Below, in pieces: positions 37,493-48,791 of a stretch of DNA of 64,000 nt. The notes under the pieces were generated by a model. That model did no database searches and was not told where the DNA came from. It saw only the letters and a list, made by a program, of their open reading frames with translations. Source of the DNA: Stratiolaelaps scimitus (lineage: Eukaryota; Arthropoda; Arachnida; Mesostigmata; Laelapidae); the NCBI GenBank assembly GCA_019614645.1, contig JABWDB010000002.1:10577501-10641500 (forward strand), written 5' to 3'. Each line of letters begins with the position of its first letter. The stretch's first letter is position 1. A program made the position numbers and the translations under genes.

Positions 37493-40400
37493 CGCTGTTG
37501 TTGCTGATGCTGCGGGTGTTATTATTATTATTATTGTTATTATTGCCTCCACCTCTTACGCGCCGTATTGTTCTTGTCTGGCAGGCCGAATAGAATGAGT
37601 CAACGCACCTATAGAATCTGCCAGCGACAGGAGTATCCTCAGCGAGACAAGCCGGCGACATAACTGAACATTCGGAATAGACGAAGACCCCCTGGAAGAG
37701 AACTGAGGAGAGCGGCCGTCCCCCGGTAGACTCCTAGGACCCAGCTGACCGTCGTGGGACGTACCATTGACCGTATACTGTACGCTCGGTATAGAATAAG
37801 TGAAGTAATAAGTCTGGCTCCCTTGGTAGGGCCGGCAATCTCTTCCTGCCAAAGCATGCCGCACAGTCTTGGCATCGCACATTCTGCTCTTGCATCGTGT
37901 AGCAATGCCAGTAGCAGATACGGCGCGGCAGGACCGGGGGAAGGCACAGCAACCTCTCGACGAGCAGCATCTGCTGATACAACTGCTGAGAAGGACTGTC
38001 GTCGTCGGACGAGTCGCGCTCAGTCATATCGCAGCCGGCTGCCGGCAGCTGGCATACACCAGAGGGTCCGGCAACACAGGACAGGCCCGCAGGTCGGGGA
38101 ACGAACGCCGATGAAATGCCAGTGGAAACGACCATCCACCGAGAGAGGAATATACGGAGAATAGGGAAAAATGGGAAAAACGGAAAACGGAAGTGGGATG
38201 TCCCCGAAACAAAGGGGCTGGAGGGATTGTGTTGAGTCGCCCGCGAGAAACGGGCGAACCGGGTCCGTATAGCGACACAGCGACAACCCGCAAGAAAGTG
38301 GTGGCCGCAAGAAACGCCCATCGTGTTGTCGCAAGACCCCACGCCATCTACATCTCGCTCTGTTTCGTTACTACGCGATCTCTCTCCGTTTTTGCCCGTG
38401 TACCCGGCGAGTTTCGTACGGCCCGGTCCGGCCCGGCCCGAGCGACCATGGCTGATGGGCACGGCAGAGCGGCCGACACCGGCTGCCTCTGTACTCTCCG
38501 ATCATAGAGCGCTACGCCCGTTGGACGTAACAGCGGAGGGCGCTGTCTGGTGAGCAAGCGTGAGCGTCCGAATGACGGCAGGGGTCTGTAAGGGTGTAGC
38601 AGCGACGCTACGTAGAGACCAGCCCGAGGGTCTAGTTGGGGCTGTGCTGTCATCTACACCTGACTTTCACTCGGCCGTACTCGGCATGTCACGCGGACAA
38701 CGAACATCGGGCTCCTCCGTCAGCTAGGGCACGGTGGTGTTTTGGGGGTTCCGCTGCCCGTTGGCGGGGACCGCCCGTCGTCGCAGTCACTACACGACAG
38801 TCAGCGCGCCGCTCAGCGCAAGCAGAGCGCACCGGCAGCACTGCTCCGTTAGCTGGCGACAGACAGCTGGCTGCGCGACAGCCTGGAACACCCACTTACT
38901 CATCGCTAACGCCATCGCGATCACAGGAAACAGCGGCCAGAACGAACGGCACGGCACGAGGCAGTGAGACAGGCGTTCTACGCAAGACACCACGAAAGTT
39001 GGAGAGAAAGAGAGAGAGAGAGAGTGTATGTGTGTGTGTGTGAGAGAGAGAGAGAGGGAGAGCAACGACATAGGTAACACTGGTGAGTGGCTCATAAAAG
39101 AGAGGAACGACATAGGTAGCAATGGTGCAGGTTCTCCGGGATCCTGTCCGGCAGTCTCCACCCCTCTCCCGAACCCTCGAACGCGCGGTCCCGTCCGAGG
39201 AAGCGAAACAGAAAGGATATCCTAAGGGGAACGAGAAGGAAGACCAACAAAATACAACCAATGGCGCCGACTGCCGACAGACAGTGGCGACCAATGGGCT
39301 GAGGTGCCCATACTGTTGCCGCTGGGGGGTAGATTCTGACGCCCGCTGCGCCGTAATAGTGATAGTCATACTGGCGGTGGTGACGGCGTCAAAGACAACT
39401 GCTAATTTCGCTGTCTTTTCGTTGGCGTCACGGACATCTCTCGTTGTCGCTCGCGGTTCGCGTCGTGTACCCCGTCAAGCGTCATTGTACCTGGGATATG
39501 CCACGGGAGTCGTGGCCCCGCTCCTGAAGGGACCTTTCTCATCCGGCTGGGGCGGGCCCGAGCCACACACCCCGACTAACGCACCCACCCCCCGAACCAG
39601 CCACAACCCTCAGCTATATTGCATTTTGTATTTTGCTGTCCGCTTTTTCGCCGTCGTTTCGTGACGTTTCAAGTTTTTCTTCTTTGAAAATTACCCTGGG
39701 TCTCACGTTCTGCACTAGCTGTGTCACAGTTCGAATGGCAGAGGAGTCCTTTATTCGACCGGCGGTGCTGTAGTCGGTTCCTTTGCTATTTGCTTTGGCG
39801 TTCAGTGACGATTCCCCTCCCCGGCCGACCAAGCATTCACCCATCCGCTTCGTCACTTCAAGAACGCAAAACCCTGCTTCATCAAATTGTCGATATCATC
39901 TGTCAGCTTCTCGGTGCTTCCCGCCGATTTTATGGCACTGTCTGCTGTGACCAGTTTTTGTCTCAGAGCGATTGAACACTACCTGCTAATCGGGGGAGCA
40001 AGAGCGAGAGAGCTCTAGTTTCTTTGAAAAATTTATTTTTTCACAGCTCTCGCAATAATGTGGTCATTTCTAGCACAGCTCCTGTAGAGTAGAACTCCAT
40101 TGTGATCGAGAAATTATAAATAAAGTGGTCATTTTGATAGATATGTTATCTGATTTGAAGGACATGATACCATACTCGCAGCGGATGTGTCTTTCGCTAG
40201 CAGGTGACTTTGACCTTGTTGAACAAACGCGAAGATGATCCCTACAGAGACTCGAGTCTCGGTGCAAAGGTGGGCGAGGACCGATCGACATATTATCTGT
40301 GGCGAACAGGATTCAGGCAGCAGGAGTAAATAATCACAGGAAACCAATGAAAAATATCCAACACTGTTATGTATCGTACAACGAAGTGACTCTTCAACAA

Positions 40401-41204
40401 AAGAAAACCGAACGCCAATGATTATGAACCCGCCTACGAAAGTAAATTACGCTTTCGGAGACCGTTATATTTAGTTCAGCAACATAGATAGTAACTAATA
40501 AGCAAATGAAGTACAGACACCAATTTGCGATAGGCCAGATTGCCAATTTTTGTATTTATTATCAACACAAATATTATTGGTATTTCTAGTATTATTGTCA
40601 TTTTTAGAGAACAATGAGTATAAAGTAACACTCAACACAATTTCCAAGTTCAACCAGGGAGTAATATATCGCATCGGAAGTATATTCCACGAAGCTTCGT
40701 TCTGAATGTGATATCACGGTGCACACTCTCATTGTTTTTACTACGACCAATTTTTATCAAAAGCCCGTGAGGTATTGACCCTCTGAAACACCCCCCCTAC
40801 GATTGCACAAGCCATAGGCAATGCGCCCACGGATGCGACATACATATAGGGTAGGCTCGACGGCGAAGTTTGATTTCATCGATTTTTCCACACGTTGTCG
40901 GTGCTTGCTGTCTATGCCGGATGTCAGCACACTCCCCAGAATTGTGAGGCGTCATGCAATTTCGGATCGCCCGGGGAAAGCGGGTGAAGTAAACCACACT
41001 TCACACTATAACTATACTTTTATCATAGAATACTGCTTGAGCAAGAATTGTTGCTGACAGACTATCATAAGCGCCTTACGCAGTTGGGAACACAAGTAAT
41101 GGTAGGCTCATTTGTTTGATGTTTTGGATGACGATGATGATGATACCACATTCATATTTCGACAACATTGTATTATAATTCGTATGCTTGTTCTGCTTCA
41201 GTTG
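36251..41204. other. Gene-free stretch with a second GC-rich block
   Basis: Positions 36300-37600 are AT-rich, with (TA)n at 37452-37488 and a (TTA)n nearby. From about 37640 to 39660 the sequence is GC-rich with a (GA)n/(TG)n compound repeat at 39006-39060; long overlapping ORFs there occur in several frames and look like composition effects. From 39700 to 41200 it is AT-rich with nothing recognisable. Confidence 0.5.
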
Positions 41205-41386
41205 TCACTGACATAGTATGTCTGAGCGACAGCCTCGTCGATATATATGGAAGTGCTGCTTGCAGGAACAACCCGGTAAGCACACCTTTCGACAGGGATA
41301 CGTGACGACCGTGCCGTTGAAGCACACTCGGTGGCACGGCACGCAACCTGAAATGTAGACTGAATTCGGAGAGCAAGTCCGAATCT
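41205..41386 (-). CDS. TIL copy 2, exon 2 (TIL domain)
   Basis: 182 bases; two bases complete a Glu codon, then IRTC...C with ten cysteines. Only this frame gives the TIL spacing, and the open part is too short to stand out as an ORF. Confidence 0.9.
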
Positions 41387-41906
41387 CTGAAAATTAACCA
41401 AACGAATAATCACTAACAAGATTGCCTCAAGGTTGCTAAAGGTGTCCATCGGTGTCCTTTTCGATAAAACGGTACGCTTGAACCATAATGCTACCTAATT
41501 TTACCGCAGTTGCTGCAAATGGAGAACTGAGCTCAATCCGAAACTAACGATCCGCTAAAGATTGAACAATAATTGTATTATATATAATTACAGAACTCCA
41601 CATTAAGAATTGAGCAATAATGGACCCATACTCAATCCGCATTAGTGTAAAGATTCTCCAATCCAAAAACAACCTTTCTGTTTTCCAATCTGATAGAAGA
41701 TTTTGCATAATTTATGTGCTTATTTAGTCTTTCTCACACACGTGATAATACCAGGTACCCAGATTAGTAGAACATGCATATAAACAATATACAATAGGAC
41801 ATACGCGGCAGCACGTACCTTGCGCGGTTGGATTGGCAAACTTATTCTGACAGAGTAGTATACCTGCAATTGCCACTGTTGCAAGCACTTCCTTAACGAT
41901 GGCCAT
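41205..41906 (-). CDS. Secreted TIL-domain (ten-cysteine) protease inhibitor, copy 2
   Basis: Join of 41819-41906 and 41205-41386 (minus strand), 270 bases, 89 residues. Exon 1 encodes a signal peptide (MAIVKEVLATVAIAGILL...) and ends G|GTACGT in phase 1; the intron is 432 bases, acceptor TTAATTTTCAG. Exon 2 is a complete trypsin-inhibitor-like domain: ten cysteines at 34, 44, 47, 51, 61, 65, 69, 71, 82 and 88, with the diagnostic GCVPCHRVC, NGTV and CLPGCSC motifs, then Gln and TGA. TIL domains are canonical inhibitors of serine proteases, held by five disulfides and exported to haemolymph, gut or gland secretion; the target here cannot be read from sequence. A neighbouring paralogue lies 1.4 kb upstream on the same strand with the same intron phase and identical exon 2 length, so the pair arose by tandem duplication. 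Confidence 0.9.
41819..41906 (-). CDS. TIL copy 2, exon 1 (signal peptide)
   Basis: ATG at 41906; 29 codons and one base. A basic N-terminus (MAIVKE) and a hydrophobic core (VLATVAIAGILLC) fit a signal peptide; strong GTACGT donor. Confidence 0.85.
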
Positions 41907-43298
41907 AACCTAGTTGTTGGGAAAAGGCCGCGTTTGTCAATCTCCAGTTAAGCACTACAACAATTCTATCGACACTCAGCATATAACGCCACCCGACTAC
42001 CCGACGACTAAATTTTAGCTATCCCAAGTCCAGGGGCGAATGGGAGGCTGTCCTCTGTCGGCTCAGCAAATAAATTGTTTAGGTATAATAACCGCTTTTA
42101 TGATATGTGCAATCACCACCTGCTGGTGTGGTCTCATCCCATCGAACACGGAACATTTGTCATTCAAAACGAAACTGACTGATGATTGCCTTTGACGTGA
42201 GATGGGCAATGAGGGGCGAGGGTGAGAATCACTATACGTGCGACTCGGTTCGAGGAATAACGTGGCGGCCGATAGATTCAGCACGTTCCACGTGCAGCAC
42301 AGTGAGCCGTGTCACTCGTGCCCTGCAAATATTCGACGTTTTTACCTGTGCGATGTCTGGTGACCGCGTCTGGGATTTATTCCGTGAACACATAAAATAC
42401 TAGCTGTATAACGCAAACATGGCATATATGTATATGTTTGTCTCGTGTGGAGATACGCTATATAGGGCATAAATGAAAATTAATGTTTGTCAATGGACTC
42501 GCGCGTTATTAAAAAACGCGATTTGGTATAGATGATCCGTATTAAATCGAACCGAACAGTGGTTCTTTTTTATAACGATATACTGGAATTTGATCATAAC
42601 TAATATATTATAACTGTATAGTAATTAATATAATATAGTTTTATTATAATTACTATACCATAATTTTATTATAATTATTATTTAAAACAATTATATTACA
42701 TATATATTTTTTGTATAAGAGTCCCCCTTTTCTCAGCTGCCAGCTGACTCACTCGTTTACAATATGCACAGACGAGCATATTGTAATTGTGTCATACGCT
42801 TAATTAGATCCCACCGACGCGGCTCAAAACTACAATGGGGCAGCAGTCTCGATTTAGCAACAGTGAGTAACAAACGTCTATAAATTGCTCAGTTATTTTA
42901 TCGGATTACGATATCTGCACACTTACACCAGCGAGCCTATGCAGAAGAAGTCACAAGTTGACCTCGATGAAATAAGACGACTCGACTGTGTGACACAAAG
43001 GAATGAATATCATTATTTATATATTATTGATCATGAGCACGCCATCGCCCGATGCATGATCGAATTGCTTGCGCTTTGAGAAGAACAAAAAAAAATCGTT
43101 TTTCGAATAAACCTGGCGTGATGAGGGTGATTCGATTGACGAATATAGCCAAATATCGTTGTGAGTGATTGGTTATCTATTTTGAGATGGTATCATATAG
43201 CCCGGATTATTTAGTAGGATTCGATTGTCCGAAATCGATCGTTTCGCCGATTTTGGAGTGAAATCGTTCCCGTTTATTGTTCTCTCTTTGGTTTTCCT
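41907..43298. other. Spacer between the two TIL genes
   Basis: Holds the promoter of copy 2 and the 3' flank of copy 1. Positions 42590-42720 are extremely AT-rich, with overlapping inverted repeats (a 12-base arm GTATAGTAATTA at 42617-42628 and its complement downstream). No further TIL exon found. Confidence 0.6.
43273..43278 (-). terminator. Poly(A) signal of TIL copy 1
   Basis: Minus-strand AATAAA about 20 bases past the stop codon, a compact arrangement typical of short secreted-protein transcripts. Confidence 0.55.
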
Positions 43299-43480
43299 TT
43301 ATTTGCAGCTGCTATTTTCCCGACAGCGTTTCTCATGAACGTGAAAATTTGGCTTGCAACGACATCCGGGAAGGCAAATCTTGAAGCAAGGCTTTGTCTC
43401 TATAGAGCCGTTAATGCAAACGTCATGGCAGGGGACACAACCGGTTTCATAGAAAGCGTTAGGGTCAGTGCAGGTCTCAG
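43299..43480 (-). CDS. TIL copy 1, exon 2 (TIL domain)
   Basis: 182 bases beginning CT GAG ACC TGC; all ten TIL cysteines and the stop codon are in this exon. Confidence 0.92.
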
Positions 43481-44297
43481 CTGAAAGCAAACAAGAATAA
43501 TGGTGGTTTGTATTGTCTGCGTATGAAGTACACCAATATATATATATATTTGTGGGGGATGCCGTAAATAGTGCAGAATTGGCAATTGAAATGCCAATGA
43601 TCAGCGTTGCCATGCCGCCAAGAAAGCAAAGAAGTAATAAACGCATAATTTAATGCATGTGATATTATTATTATTATTATTATTATTATTCTAGCATATG
43701 AATAATAAATACCATGTCGGGTGGAGAAGTAAATAGGATAATCAGTAAGCGCGGTCGAATGGTTATTGTTGCAAATTTCATCCATTTCTCCGGGGACAAT
43801 TGTTGCAAATCTCATGGAATAGTTAGGCAAACCGCCACGTGTCGTCGTAAGGTCATTAGGCCTTTAACGAAATCAATGGTACTAAGAGGTCTCTAACTAT
43901 TTCTACATTAACATGTTTTCGCCCACTGTCTAGGTTACACACACATGTTGGAATTATTAGACCTCTGTCGTATCCTAATCCGAATATTAATTAAGTTGTC
44001 TAAATTAATCTAATTGTATAATATTAGATATAGCCTGGAAAACGCTATGGTCCACCCTGTGGCGAAAATGCTGCCTCACCGACTTTTTCTAATTTACAAT
44101 GCGAGACCTCTCTTTGAATCGCGCAGTGGCCCGTTTTCAGATGGGGCAGTTTTTTTCGATCGAGCTGAAAATGTTCATAAAATCCAATCTAGTGACATAC
44201 CTTCAGTGACACCGTCAGTAGTCGTATTGTCTGCAAGTCCATGTCCGCACACCATTACAACGACCATGGTGGTGGCTATTGCAATCGTACTCTTCAT
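43299..44297 (-). CDS. Secreted TIL-domain (ten-cysteine) protease inhibitor, copy 1
   Basis: Join of 44201-44297 and 43299-43480 (minus strand), 279 bases, 92 residues. Exon 1: signal peptide MKSTIAIATTMVVVMVCGHG then LA and a short acidic/Thr-rich linker, donor G|GTATGT in phase 1. The intron is 720 bases, acceptor TTGCTTTCAG. Exon 2: a full TIL domain with cysteines at 36, 47, 50, 54, 64, 68, 72, 74, 85 and 91, containing GCVPCHDVC, NGSI and CLPGCRC, one potential N-glycosylation site in NGS and one in NSS. Expected role: extracellular serine-protease inhibition. The frame of exon 2 is also open upstream into the intron to an ATG at 43646 that begins with a second signal-like peptide, so an alternative first exon is possible. 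C1-C2 spacing is 10 rather than 9 as in copy 2. Confidence 0.9.
44201..44297 (-). CDS. TIL copy 1, exon 1 (signal peptide)
   Basis: ATG at 44297; 32 codons plus one base ending GAA G|GTATGT. Chosen over the intronic ATG at 43646 because it has a consensus donor, the right phase, and the same architecture as copy 2. Confidence 0.82.
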
Positions 44298-44986
44298 AGT
44301 GAGAGATATTCCACCCTTCACAATAAACGTTGAGTTCGCTTGTCTCTGTACTCGATGTGTCTTTTTCTGCCGACGACCCACAGAACAAAGCGGTTTTAAC
44401 ACCTCAAATTGACAGGGGCTTCACGGTTCGGCCGGCAATCACGTTGATAGTCAACTGATTTGTCTCTCTTTCAATGAGGCGATGTATTCAGCTTCAAATT
44501 TGAACAGGTACCGTCGGCCTACTACTACGATTGAGTGTGATGATATTGCCTGCTCGCATGTGCACTACTGAACGAGTCTTTCGATCGATGCCGATATCAC
44601 TCCCACATTTGGCAAAATATTCACTTAACTCAATCGGCCAACTGTGTCCTACATCAAAATGAGGTCAGTCATTTGTTTGCCGATTCGGCCACTCTTAGAC
44701 ACAGCATGTACATAAATAGGTCGACGCTGATATGGTCGGTATTTTTTGTAATTGTGATGACGATGTTGATTTGTAGTGATTATCTTTTAGCAATTCTCTA
44801 TCAACATTAGGGCAAGTACTATCTAGGTGCAAGTGCCAGCACGGAAAGTAACAATCGATATGTATATAGATATATATATATATAATCACACATCCTGTAT
44901 TCGTATCAGCTGCTCATGAGATTGCCCCGTTTGTTTTTAATGTAATCGTACGGTGTTATATATATATATATGTATATGCCGAAAGC

Positions 44987-45020
44987 AGTACCATGGACGT
45001 TAAATGCTGGCTGTGGGCAT
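44987..45020 (+). mobile_element. Degenerate third copy of family A core
   Basis: AGTACCATGGACGTTAAATG followed by CTGGCTGTGGGC matches the family A core with a few substitutions; the hairpin arm is degraded and no target-site duplication was found. Confidence 0.45.
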
Positions 45021-46070
45021 GGCTATTCATTTGCCCGTTTACGAAGACCAAATCGCTCTTCCCGTCATAGCAAATACCGGCTCAAATGATCACACCACCA
45101 CCTCCCACCTGTCGTCGACTTAGGAGTGTCTTTTCTTTCCTAATGTCGTGGAAATAATAAGAATGTCCATCGGGACCATCGAGATTGAATCTCTTCTGAT
45201 CGGAAAACAGCAGACGTTGCCACTCCTCTGTAAACGAAATTTTCTCACGAGCAAAGCACAAGCTTGGATCTGCTTTTCAATAATAAAGGGTGTTTTCATT
45301 CGAGTTTTCAATGAACAAGATGTTCTGATGCCTGAAGACATCTTTGTACGTTTCGGACGTTCGTTTCGACTCCAGCCTCGGATGCAACCTCGCGAAAAGT
45401 GAAAAATCTGTTCTTTTGACGCGGTGTGTGTACATATTTACATACGCGCATAAGTTCAGAATTGTTTAACAAGGGTATCGCTTGGTATCGCCAAAAAATC
45501 AAAATAAATTTGTCTCCCCGAACTAAATACTTAATAATTGTAATAATAATATATGCCATCTGTCGTCCTTCCTCATTTGGATGTGTACAGAGAGACAGAT
45601 AACGAGACATCGTAATTCAAACCTGTCCGAGATCTGTCCGAGATTTCGCTTCGATTCGACCGCCCTTGGATGGCTCGGACGCGTCAGACGACTCGGGCAC
45701 GCGGCGCCTGACGATAATTGTGTGTCGTCACGAACGAAACAGCTGATATTCTCTGATTGGGCGTCGGTCTCCGCCTGATTGACATTGTGGCAATTTAGAT
45801 TAACGTTTTAATTAACCCCTTTTGGTGCACGAGATGGCTGGCTAGCTGGCCCGGGCCAACTGAGTGACTGCATCGGGCGGGGTCCAACGATAGGCATCGC
45901 GGTGCGGGTTCAGGCGTTGGCAAACCAAACTCAACGGTATTTGCCACGCGAAGCAGAGATTAGATTCACGTGAGTTGAACGGGTGTCTCCGTATCGTTCC
46001 GTTGACTAAACCGTCCCCTCCTCCCAATCACAGCCATCGGATTCATCCCGCTAGATCCTGCCACCTGCGA

Positions 46071-46122
46071 TATAAATAGCCGATATAAATGCGATGTTGT
46101 CGATATGGTTGAAATTAATAAA
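46071..46122 (+). promoter_or_regulatory. LTR-like module: TATA box followed closely by poly(A) signal
   Basis: TATAAATAG at 46071-46079 is followed by AATAAA at 46117-46122. This is the U3-R spacing seen in compact retrotransposon LTRs. LTR ends, primer-binding site and an internal region are not recognisable, so it may be a solo LTR remnant or chance. Confidence 0.25.
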
Positions 46123-48289
46123 AGTTTTTCAACCGACGACTGAGCCTCAGTCTCATCTCCCCGAGGATGACCCCCGCCGCCCCGGGATCTTCGGCCACTT
46201 GGCAGTATTATAGGGTCCTCCAGGAGGGGTGTCAGGGATCTGAGCCCGTTATAATATCCCTGCCACCGGTTTTGCATTACTGTATACTGACCTTTTATTC
46301 ACCCGTTATTGGCCTTAATCCATTTCCATGCGGGTGTTGTTGTTTTGTGTGCGTGAGAGCTGATACGCCTTTTGCACGTGGTGACGCTTCTCTGCCACCA
46401 TCTATGCGTTTGTTGTTATGGTTAGGGCCGCCACCACTCCGATGGCGGTTTTGTTATTTTATTCTCGAAAGTCGATGCTCTCTGCACACAGCTACGTTTG
46501 GCTGCCACAAACGTACCACATCGAATAAGATGCAAAATAAAGTTTGTACAGAAAAATCCTCAGTACGGATAGAACACATGCCAGCAAATTGACTGACGCG
46601 GTAGATACGATACATGCTACCGAGTGAGCCATCCTATCGATATATATATATATATGAAAATGCAAAAACACAATTGAGAGTGACAAAGGAAGTCGCTGGG
46701 AAATTGTTGATTCATAGCTATTAATAAGAGGCGTGTTGGCAGTTGTGCCTTTATAACTCTCACAGCTGCAACATTACTGTTGGCTCACTCTATATAGCTG
46801 AGCAGACTGGTTTAGCTGAGCTTTTAAAAATAAAGTCACAAATTAGCGTAGCTGCTTATTTCATGTTGTCGTCTAGCGTTTCAACTCTTTCTGAGCTCTA
46901 AGTCACCCACTCGCTCTCTCTCTTTCCTCTTCTTCACTTTCTCACGCACCTCTTCAAATCGAAATTCTTCCGACCCCACCGCGTTAAGCATAAGACGAAG
47001 GCTTCTATTATTTTAGCCGAAACGTGTTCCTAACCAATACTCTTGTGCTGAGACCGACATCTATTTTGACAAAGTTGAGATAGGCGTACATGGGGGTCCA
47101 CTGATGTATTGTCAAGGCGTGGTTATCACATGTGTCGGCGAGATACCAATGTCGATTGGACGTGCTAAAACGCCCTAATGCATTATTGCCCTTCGAGGTT
47201 CGTCGTGAACCTTGTGTGGAACTTTCAAACGACAAAACAAGGAAGCCTAGCCATACCACTCCGTCTTCTTTCGTCTCTCTCGAAATGAGTCTTCGAAATC
47301 GGATTAGTTTCTCTAATTCTGTCCTCAGCGTCGACAGCGGGTGAAGGCCTTGGGGTGAAGGGCCTCCGAAATGCCTTGAGCGGCCTTCTTCCGCGACGCC
47401 CTTAAAGACGATGCAGCCGATAGGGGTAGGAGTCGCACGGCTTTGCTCGCCGCTCGCGAGATCTAAGGCCGAGAGCTTGACCGCTTACGTTGTCAGTAGA
47501 AGTCCTTAGACGTGAGTATCGCTCGTAAAGGATGTTAATGGCAGGAGGGGAATGACGTAACGGACTGCGCTAGCGATTTCCTCGTATCATAATTTAGCGG
47601 TGATCTCTTCCTAATTGCATGATCCCATCAATTAGATAAATATACGTATTGTAGATAACAAACTATAAATTGCAAATGATGAGTAATTTTACTGTCAACC
47701 GTTTGTATAATGTAATTGGTACGTTGGGACACAAAATACTTTGTAGACGTAACGAATAGCAAAGATATGAAACGATTAAGAACTAAGTTCCCAAAGAAAG
47801 ACATACTCCGTCATAAGGATCTGCGATTGTTACCGACGACTTGGGTAACCTATATAGGCATTCGTCAGTTATCATCGCTACGCCTAGTTAAGGTGGATTC
47901 GAGGAAGGGCGCAACTCTGCACAACTCTGCTCAACACCGCAGCCCCGCAAGGATCGACCCAACCGAGCAGACGGAAGTAAACCAAGTACGAAACAGCGGT
48001 GGCAAGATCACTGATTAATTTATTTAACCATTGAATAACGTATGTAGTTGACGGAGTTGCCACAGTTGACATTGTTATCAGTTAGATTAGAATGTCGCAT
48101 GGCCTCGGCGCGATCGCGAAAGTAAACATTTTGAACACTTGCTTACCCCGGAATGTTTCAACTAAGGTTAATGATAATGATAACACTCATAACAATAATA
48201 ATATCACTCATGGACTAAGGCAGCCACGACGAAGTCAACGTCAATCTCATCGCAATGTCTAGATAAACGCAATGTCTAGATCAGCAGCA

Positions 48290-48335
48290 ATTATAATACA
48301 TTTGTTCTCTATAATGAGGACAAATGTATTATAAT
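48290..48335. repeat. Perfect 16-base inverted repeat, 14-base loop
   Basis: ATTATAATACATTTGT at 48290-48305 is exactly complementary to 48320-48335. Confidence 0.9.
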
Positions 48336-48745
48336 CGCCCTTCTGAGAGCGGGATCAAATAGCCTCTGTCGCCTATTCAGTATGCGACTAACAATAGCGG
48401 TGAGAGCACTATATCCCAGTAAGGGTTGTAAAGAGTACTAACGTCACACGTGTGTGACCGAGACCGTTCGTTTCGTTTTCACCAGCGTCATCAGATCGTG
48501 CCTAGGGGGTCCGAGACACGATCTCATTAACTTAGGGACAGCGCGCATCAGCTGCAAAGCAGTGGTGCCGTGTGTAGCGTTTGGCGTTTCCCCGATTGCG
48601 ACAGCACGGCTGGCCGTCTGGAAACGGTATACATGATAACAATGATGGCTGAAATGCCTATAAACGAGGCCAGGATAAAAACAGGATAAAATTGGCAATT
48701 GCTCGTAAGCAATCCTGAAGAGACACAACAAAATTTTGCAACAAA

Positions 48746-48791
48746 ATTTTGATAATTAGTTCTAGCAAAGGCTAGAACTAATTATCAAAAT
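48746..48791. repeat. Perfect 21-base inverted repeat, 4-base loop
   Basis: Arm TTTTGATAATTAGTTCTAGC (48747-48766) pairs with 48771-48790 around AAAG, with one further A-T pair outside. With a one-base bulge the pairing runs about five bases further, and the left flank has a direct duplication of CAACAAAATTTTG. Confidence 0.9.

Larger units (their letters stand above)
44298..48280. other. Gene-free stretch upstream of the TIL pair
   Basis: No supported coding region. It holds the promoter side of TIL copy 1 (no clear TATA seen), a (TA)n near 44957-44972, a degenerate retroposon copy at about 44988, and an LTR-like TATA/poly(A) module at 46071-46122. ORFs at 45148, 46167 and 47716 are not recognisable. 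Confidence 0.5.

Noticed and set aside
37734..38462. 242-codon minus-strand ORF
   Set aside because: The same GC-rich composition effect; plus-strand frames are equally open and no motif is recognisable.
43299..43646. TIL copy 1 as a single-exon 115-residue gene
   Set aside because: The segment upstream of the acceptor includes an AT microsatellite; a consensus donor, matching phase and parallel architecture in copy 2 favour the two-exon model. Kept as an alternative in findings.
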